Source: G963422275 sp963422275 (GTDB taxonomy: Bacteria; Pseudomonadota; Alphaproteobacteria; Rhodobacterales; Rhodobacteraceae). From it: a stretch of 64,000 nucleotides of DNA. Positions 59,031-64,000 of this stretch are shown one piece after another. Each line of letters begins with the position of its first letter. Position 1 is the stretch's first letter. A program made the translations under genes and the position numbers. The stretch is taken from NCBI GenBank assembly GCA_963422275.1, contig OY729418.1, positions 930,001 through 994,000 on the forward strand, read 5' to 3'. The notes below the pieces were generated by a model. It did no database searches. It saw only the letters and a program-made list of their open reading frames with translations, and had not been told where the DNA came from.

Positions 59031-60056
59031 CTATTGCGGCAACGTGGAAACCTCGTCATCCCATTTCTTCAGAAGACGCCGGCGCGTGTCGCTGGAACCG
59101 TAGGTCCTGAAGTCGTAGTCAATCAGGTTGATCTGCGACATGTCGGGAGCGCTCGCCGACGTCTCGGCTCCCATGTTCGACGGAACCTGGAAGGAATTCA
59201 CTTGGAGAGCAAGGTTCTGCGCCTCGGCGCTCAGTGCCCAGTCGTAGAATTTTTCAGCCTCTTCAATGTTGCGCGCACCTTCGATGATCGACATCGAGCC
59301 GATTTCAAAGCCGGTACCCTCGCAGGGGGCCACGACCTTCACCGGAAAGCCGCTGACCGCCTGCTTCACGGCGTCATGCATGAAGACAATGCCGATGGTG
59401 GTCTCGCCGCGGGCCGCGGCCTTGATCGGTGCCGAGCCAGACTTGGTGTATTGGTTTATGTTCGCATGCAGCTCCTTCATGAACTCAAACCCGCCGTCCT
59501 CGCCGAAAAGCTGCACCATCGTCGCCAGCGTGGTGTAGGCCGTGCCCGAGGAATTCGGGTTCGCCATCTGCACATGGCCCTTGAATTCGGGCCTCAGAAG
59601 ATCCTTCCAGCATGACGGTTCGGGAAGGTCGTTCGCGGCCAGAAGCTCGGTGTTGTAACCATAGCCAAGCGCACCCGAATAGATGCCGACGGTCTTGTTG
59701 CCGGCGCTTTCAGCCTGAGCGATGGCCCAAGGATGCAGCTGATCCCGCATGTCCGAAACATAAGCGCGGGTCAACCCCTCCTCGGCCGCCTGAAGATGCG
59801 GGTCGCCCGTTCCGCCCCACCAGACATCGCCCTTGGGATTACTGGCCTCGGCCTTGACCTGGGCAAAGGTTTCACCCGACGACTTCCGGGTCATGGCAAC
59901 CTTGATGCCAGTCGCATCCTGGAAACTGTTGGCCATCAACTGGCACCAGTCCTCCTGAGCGCTGCAATACAAGGTCAGCTTGTCGGCCTGCGCGGCGCCC
60001 GCAACCGACACCACAGCAAAAGCCGACACGGCAAGCAGTGATTTCAACAATGTCAT
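59031..60056 (-). CDS. fbpA: FbpA-type substrate-binding protein
   Basis: 341 residues from ATG 60056, preceded by GGGAGGATCAATAC. The signal peptide ends AGAAQA before DKLTLYCSAQEDWC. TRKSSGETFAQVKAEASNPKG and DVWWGGTGDPHLQAAEEG belong to the FbpA/AfuA group. It is periplasmic and delivers ferric iron to FbpB; AfuA-like relatives bind sugar phosphates or aminoethylphosphonate, so the ligand is not certain. First gene of fbpA-B-C. Confidence 0.9.
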   Translation of the reverse strand: MTLLKSLLAVSAFAVVSVAGAAQADKLTLYCSAQEDWCQLMANSFQDATGIKVAMTRKSSGETFAQVKAEASNPKGDVWWGGTGDPHLQAAEEGLTRAYVSDMRDQLHPWAIAQAESAGNKTVGIYSGALGYGYNTELLAANDLPEPSCWKDLLRPEFKGHVQMANPNSSGTAYTTLATMVQLFGEDGGFEFMKELHANINQYTKSGSAPIKAAARGETTIGIVFMHDAVKQAVSGFPVKVVAPCEGTGFEIGSMSIIEGARNIEEAEKFYDWALSAEAQNLALQVNSFQVPSNMGAETSASAPDMSQINLIDYDFRTYGSSDTRRRLLKKWDDEVSTLPQ

Positions 60057-60093
60057 GTATTGATCCTCCCGAATCGAATGTTCTAGATAATGT

Positions 60094-60122
60094 ACAATAG
60101 GAACGCCGAACCAATTGTGCAA
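60094..60122 (-). promoter_or_regulatory. Possible sigma70-type promoter of fbpA-B-C
   Basis: On the - strand, TTGCAC (60122-60117) and TATTGT (60099-60094) are 17 bases apart and end 37 bases before the fbpA start. The AT-rich TACATTATCTAGA just downstream could be an operator, but no clear Fur or Irr consensus was confirmed. Confidence 0.35.
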
Positions 60123-60319
60123 TCGTCATTGACTGCAAGGGCAGCATGCATGCCCCAATTCCCGATGTTGGCGAAGAGAGACTGCCAACTTGACCGCGCT
60201 TCCAATGAACGAAGTGTGCCAAGCAAAGCCTTTCGGCACGTCAGGCATCGCATCAACCTGCACTTGCCTTGAGGAGATAATCACGTAGATTAATTCCCGA
60301 TTTGCCTTGAAATGGGGGG

Positions 60320-60430
60320 CAGGCTGATGGATCGGGCGCGGTTTCGGGACTGGGTTTCGAACATCGATGAGCTAGCGGTGGTTCGGCAGTCACCGGACCA
60401 TCTTGTCGTGCTCGGCCAGCGCCAAGCCCA
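60320..60430 (+). pseudogene. IS1595-type fragment
   Basis: TTTCGGGACTGGGTTTCGAA encodes FRDWVSNIDELAVVRQ, the counterpart of the FSRIDELTAEQ stretch at 11.86 kb. Only about 35 codons remain. The rest of 60123-60548 has no gene. Confidence 0.5.
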
Positions 60431-60548
60431 CGATTCGCGAATTGATCTCAAACTATAGTCAACGCTCCGAATCTGTTACATATGTTGACCCAACGCATGA
60501 CCAAGCAGTCTACTAGGTTCAAGGCCTGGTTGGTTGAAGGAGAACATA

Positions 60549-61694
60549 ATGACCGATACAGAGGACTCGTGCGGCCTACGCACTTCACAGACCCAGATAC
60601 ACCCCAGTGAAGCCGAAGTTTCACAGCTTCTTAAAGAGGCGGCGCAACAGTATGAAGCGTGCATGCGCCTTGCGGACTTAGCTGACATTTCCGAGATGGA
60701 CGAGGTCGGTCACACCAGATACGCTTGGGACAATCCGATAGAACTTGTGGTGGCGGAATGGCAGAATGCCGAATTGGTCTGATCTTCAGGATGAACTTAG
60801 TCGCATTGATCCCGATGAACGAGGCAACTACATAGCTGAAAGATCAAGACAATCGGCCAAGCTAATCGCTCAGCGGTATGATCGAAACGTTCTCTATTAC
60901 GCCTCTAGCTTCTTGCAGAAGCCCCAAATTCCAAGTCTCTTCACGTCGATCAACATGGAGGACATCAACGGTCATGGCCAGGGTTTTTCGATCATGACTT
61001 CAGCAAGGGCCTCCTGTTAGTCTTGTACACGCCCGGTGGCATGGCGGAGGCTGCACAGACCATTGTCGACTATCTCCGAAGCGAGTTTCTTGCTATCGAC
61101 GTTCTCGTCTCCGCTTATGCGATGTCTGCTTACACGATGATTGCGCTGGGGTGCAACAGGATCATCATGGGCAGGCAGAGCCAGCTGGGACCGACAGACC
61201 CTCAACTCATCGTCGGGAATCGATCATTCTCGGCGCATTCGATCGTTGAGCAGTTTTAGGAAGCGAAAACGGAAATCTCCGACAATCCTGTCTTGGCTCA
61301 CGCTTGGGCACCGGTACTATGATCACTCGGTCCCGCGTTGTTTCAAGAAGCTCGGAAGTCAATTTTGTACGGGGAAAGCCTCGTGCGGGACTGGTTGCAG
61401 AAGTATATGCTCTCGAAACGACGAGACCCAGTGACTCTGGTGAAAGCCGTTGCCAAGCATTTTGGCGGCAATCAACATGGAAGCCACGGCAGGCGAATTG
61501 ACCGCAACGAGGCAAAACGACAACAACTTGAAATCATCGACCTCGAAGACGACCAGAATCTGCAGGAAGAGATCCTAACCCTCTATCACCTGTCGACCAT
61601 AGCATTTGAAATGGGCCTAGCAGCAAAATCGGTCACGAGCAGCAACGGTCGGCTTTGGATCGGGAACATGGAGATGAAGGGTGGCGCTCAGTAG
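60549..61694 (+). pseudogene. SDH-family (ClpP-fold) serine protease gene, broken
   Basis: The gene starts at ATG 60549 with GAAGGAG six bases upstream. It shifts frame near 60775 and back near 60985, and has in-frame stops at 61257 (TAG) and about 61320 (TGA). Pieced together it gives SINMEDINGHGQGF, GLLLVLYTPGGMAEAAQTIV, SAYAMSAYTMIALGC and RIIMGRQSQLGPTDPQL, then LFQEARKSILYGESLVRDWL. This is the SDH/SppA-like, ClpP-fold family; the catalytic Ser context is MSAYTMIA (usually MSAGTMIA). About 380 residues would be full length. Four lesions show it is a dead gene. Confidence 0.75.
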
Positions 61695-61744
61695 CTTCCA
61701 CAGGCATAAACAAGTGAGAATCCAACAAGTTGTCCACCAAATGC

Positions 61745-62150
61745 AATCGCTTTTGGAAAATTCTGGCTTTCCCTTTCCGTCCGGTGATGCAATGTGCCTG
61801 CAAGCGACAAAACAGAGGCAGGACTTTCTTCTTGCTCTCGAAGCGGTTGTGACCCCAAGCGCAGCAACGTTGCGCACCACGACCTCGCGAGATGACGGCC
61901 ATTGCGCTCCCTTGCATCACTTCCGGCGGCGAGGAATATGCCAGCATGCAGAGGCAGGGCGGAGCAAGGAACGATTCCCGCGCTGCTTCATGAAGCTCAA
62001 GCACGGAATGCTGAGCTGCGATGCATTCTCCGACTTGTTCGCCACGATCGACCCGTTCGATCTTCAGTCGACACGGACCCGGCTGTGCAGGTCAGTATGC
62101 CGATCTTTTCGCAGGCCTTGCACCGATAGTGGCGCAGGTCACGTGACCTT
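61745..62150 (+). pseudogene. ISAs1-like remnant, second copy
   Basis: The same degraded block as at 8158-8640 (shared GGAAAATTCNGNNTTTCCCTTTCC-type start and a CRMKLKHGMLSCDAFSDLF-like frame). It has no functional frame. Family assignment tentative. Confidence 0.45.
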
Positions 62151-62221
62151 CTTGCGCCGCACCTGTTAGCTTGTCAAATTTCGACAACCAATCTCGAAAC
62201 CGCCGCTGTCCATTTGCCAAG

Positions 62222-63436
62222 GGAACCTCTGAATATAGCCTGATTTTGGGCGTTGCATTGCGCATCCGGTGCGTGCCCGCTGTCTTGCGCCACGCCTTTC
62301 TTTTGGGGGGATCCTGACATGCAGCGCCTTCGGCAATTGACCTTTGCCAGCCTCGAATGCGATCGCAAGAAGCGCCGCGAGATCTTTCTGGAGCGGATGG
62401 ACGGCCTGATCCCCTGGGAGCGGCTGGAGGCCCGCATTGCGCCGACGTGTCCGAAGGGCGGCGGCAAGGGGCGACAGCCGTATCCGTCGTCGGTGATGCT
62501 GCGCGTGCACTGCGTTCAGCTGTTCTGCAACCTGAGCGACCCGTTGATGGAGGACCGGCTTGCGAGGCGGAGAGCATCCGGCGCTTTGCCGGGGCGGTGC
62601 TTGAGAAGGTTCCGGACGAGACGACGATCCCGACTTCCGCCACCGGCTGGAGCGCCGCGGACTGGCGCACCAGCCGTTCGGGATATCGGGGATCACCTGG
62701 CCGAGCGGGGGGTTTTGCTGAAGAAGGGCACCATCGTTGACGTCACCATCATCTCGGCGCCATCGTCGACCAGGAACGAGAGCAACGCCCGCGATCCGGA
62801 GATGCACCAGACCAGGAAGGGGAACCGGTGGCATTTCGGGATGAAGCTGCACATCGGCACCGACCCCCGAGGTCTGGTGCACCATCTGGAGGGAACGGCC
62901 GCCAACGTCGCGACCTGACGCCTTCGGGTCGGCTTCTGCACGGCGAGGAGGAGCGAGTCCGGGGTGACTCCGGATACCGCGGGACCGGCAAGCGCGCGGA
63001 GCACGCGCATCGCGAGGTGTCGTGGCAGATTGCCCTGCCCCCGGGCCAGCGCCGGACGCTGGCGCCGGGCAGCGCCGCGGCCAAGGCGGAGAAGGCGAAG
63101 GTCCGGGTGCGGGCGCGGGTGGAACATCCGTTCCGGATCGTCAAGCGGGTGTTCGGCTGCGACATGGTTCGCTATCGGGGTCTGGACAAGAACGTGCAGC
63201 GGCTTGCGCCGCTTCCGGATTTCTCGAACCTGATGATTGCCCAGCCGCACCTGTCGTGACAAGGGAGAAGCGTGTCCGGAATTTGCCGGATCGGCCCTGC
63301 GGGGGCTGAAGTGGCGGCGGTTTCACCCCGAAAACACGCATTTGCGGCTTCCGGACCGCCGAAAACCGACCGGTGCAGCCGGGAAGGGCAAATTCCGCAG
63401 CCAAAACCAGAAAAAAACCTCCAAATCAGAGGTTCC
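62222..63436 (+). mobile_element. IS5-family element with 4-bp target duplication
   Basis: The ends are inverted repeats GGAACCTCTGAAT and, inward from the right, GGAACCTCTGATT. CAAG flanks both sides (62218-62221 and 63437-63440), the 4-bp duplication expected for the IS5 group. At 1215 bp it is the best preserved of the three copies in this window (others at 9072-9545 and 26790-27648). Confidence 0.88.
62319..63259 (+). pseudogene. IS5-family transposase with frameshifts
   Basis: Reading MQRLRQLTFASLECDRKKRR, then VPDETTIPTSA in another frame, KKGTIVDVTIISAPSSTRN (first Asp), RDPEMHQTRKGNRWHFGMKL, DSGYRGTGKR in a third and VEHPFRIVKRVFG, the protein is complete in order but crosses at least three frame changes (near 62570, 62690 and 62915). 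It is therefore probably inactive although its ends are intact. Confidence 0.82.
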
Positions 63437-63440
63437 CAAG

Positions 63441-63765
63441 CCTTCCGTATGAATTGGAGGGCGTTCTGCCACTATGCCCGCGGTTTGCTAATTGAGCCAA
63501 ACCATTTCAAGCAAATTTGGCCAGAGTAACCTGTTCTCGTCGGCATGACTTGCGTTTCATTGATCCGAGAGAGCCACTCGGAATTTTCCGTGGAACCCGG
63601 CTCTGCAAACAAATCAGGGTTGCTGATTGGCAGGTTTAAGCGTCAGTTGCCAAGACTTGCGAATATCTTGCACGCGAACCGCCTATACCCGCGAGGACTT
63701 GGCTTTCCAGCAGTCGATTCACTGAACAATTGACAAAGGCAACGGGCGAGGGAGGGGCAAATGTC
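63441..63765. other. Stretch without a recognisable gene
   Basis: A 62-codon + frame at 63545-63733 has no features and weak start context. Nothing else was identified. Confidence 0.45.
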
Positions 63766-63999
63766 TCAATTCACGGCAACCCGGTTGAATTCATGGATGA
63801 ATGCGTCGCACTCCTCGTTGACCAGAGTAGCGGTCTTCACCCCCAAGGGTGTTAGATCGAGGCACTCCCTGCTGTCCCGAATTCCTGGACATTCACCGGC
63901 TGGATACTCAAGCGCGATATGGAACGTTCGCCTCGGAGATGCGGAATTGACCAGCGGCAGCACCTCGTCCAGAAAGCCGACGCCGGAAACAATCGAGAT
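63766..63999 (-). CDS. C-terminal part of an unidentified protein running off the window
   Basis: The - strand frame is open from the window edge to the stop at 63766, giving about 77 residues (SIVSGVGFLDEVLPLVNSAS, then LDLTPLGVKTATLVNEECDA). No domain was recognised from this piece, and the start lies outside the window. Confidence 0.5.
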   Translation of the reverse strand: MSIVSGVGFLDEVLPLVNSASPRRTFHIALEYPAGECPGIRDSRECLDLTPLGVKTATLVNEECDAFIHEFNRVAVN

Positions 64000-64000
64000 T

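Noticed and set aside
56812..59103. A 763-codon + strand open frame
   Set aside because: It is the mirror of the fbpB permease; rich in Arg, Gly, Gln and Asp with no conserved motif. Codon structure supports the - strand gene.
61318..61322. TGA in the protease gene as selenocysteine
   Set aside because: It is not at a catalytic position, there is no hairpin evident after it, and other stops and frameshifts already inactivate the gene.
1..64000. tRNA, rRNA or CRISPR arrays
   Set aside because: I looked for cloverleaf-like segments near the integrase and for regularly spaced short repeats and saw none; a tRNA scan and repeat finder would settle it.

Overview
The window reads as a mobile, heavily IS-disrupted region of an alphaproteobacterium (inferred from the mix of TRAP, hydantoinase and FbpABC-type operons, IS427/IS1595/ISKra4-type elements and moderately high GC; no rRNA or marker gene is present to prove it). 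Left and centre (1-25.8 kb) are the remains of a conjugative element with an I-type (IncI / Dot-Icm-like) type IV secretion system. At 0-5.1 kb on the + strand, two small exported proteins precede a DotL/IcmO/TrbC-type coupling ATPase. At 18.5-21.6 kb on the - strand is a compact dotD-dotC-dotB-icmT (traH-I-J-K-like) operon. A tyrosine recombinase with a frameshift (21.9-23.4 kb) and a protein ending in a DnaA domain IV-like helix-turn-helix (24.7-25.8 kb) follow. The coupling ATPase is split exactly in its Walker A motif by a 314-residue intein that has Ala1 and the Trp/Cys/Thr triad of class 3 inteins.

Between the converging 3' ends of the two transfer blocks (5.2-18.5 kb) lies glycan cargo mixed with insertion sequences. 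A family-25 glycosyltransferase, a second glycosyltransferase and an AT-rich sugar methyltransferase are on the + strand. A four-gene - strand operon encodes a GT10 fucosyltransferase-like enzyme, a GDP-fucose/GDP-colitose synthase, a ColD-type 3-dehydratase (His in place of the PLP lysine) and a GT11 alpha-1,2-fucosyltransferase-like enzyme. Together they suggest a surface glycan decorated with L-colitose or L-fucose, perhaps resembling Lewis antigens.

26-36 kb is mainly an IS graveyard (IS5-like, IS1595, ISKra4 and IS4-like remnants) around an AAA_14/DUF4143 ATPase and an exported coiled-coil protein. 36.3-46 kb is a divergent catabolic locus: a TRAP transporter (dctP-Q-M, - strand) faces SDR, FAD oxidoreductase, HyuA and HyuB genes (+ strand), consistent with uptake and breakdown of a hydantoin/oxoproline-like compound.

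46-54 kb holds an intact IS1595 element with target duplication, a ParB-like gene coupled to a nuclease-like gene that is frameshifted and cut off by IS1595 debris, and an intact Fic-domain protein. 54-60 kb has a secreted protein and a complete fbpA-fbpB-fbpC-type ferric ABC transporter operon. 60.5-64 kb contains a broken ClpP-fold (SDH family) protease gene, an IS5 element with a 4-bp target duplication and a decayed transposase, and a gene running off the window. The many broken transposases and pseudogenes suggest ongoing genome decay driven by IS activity.
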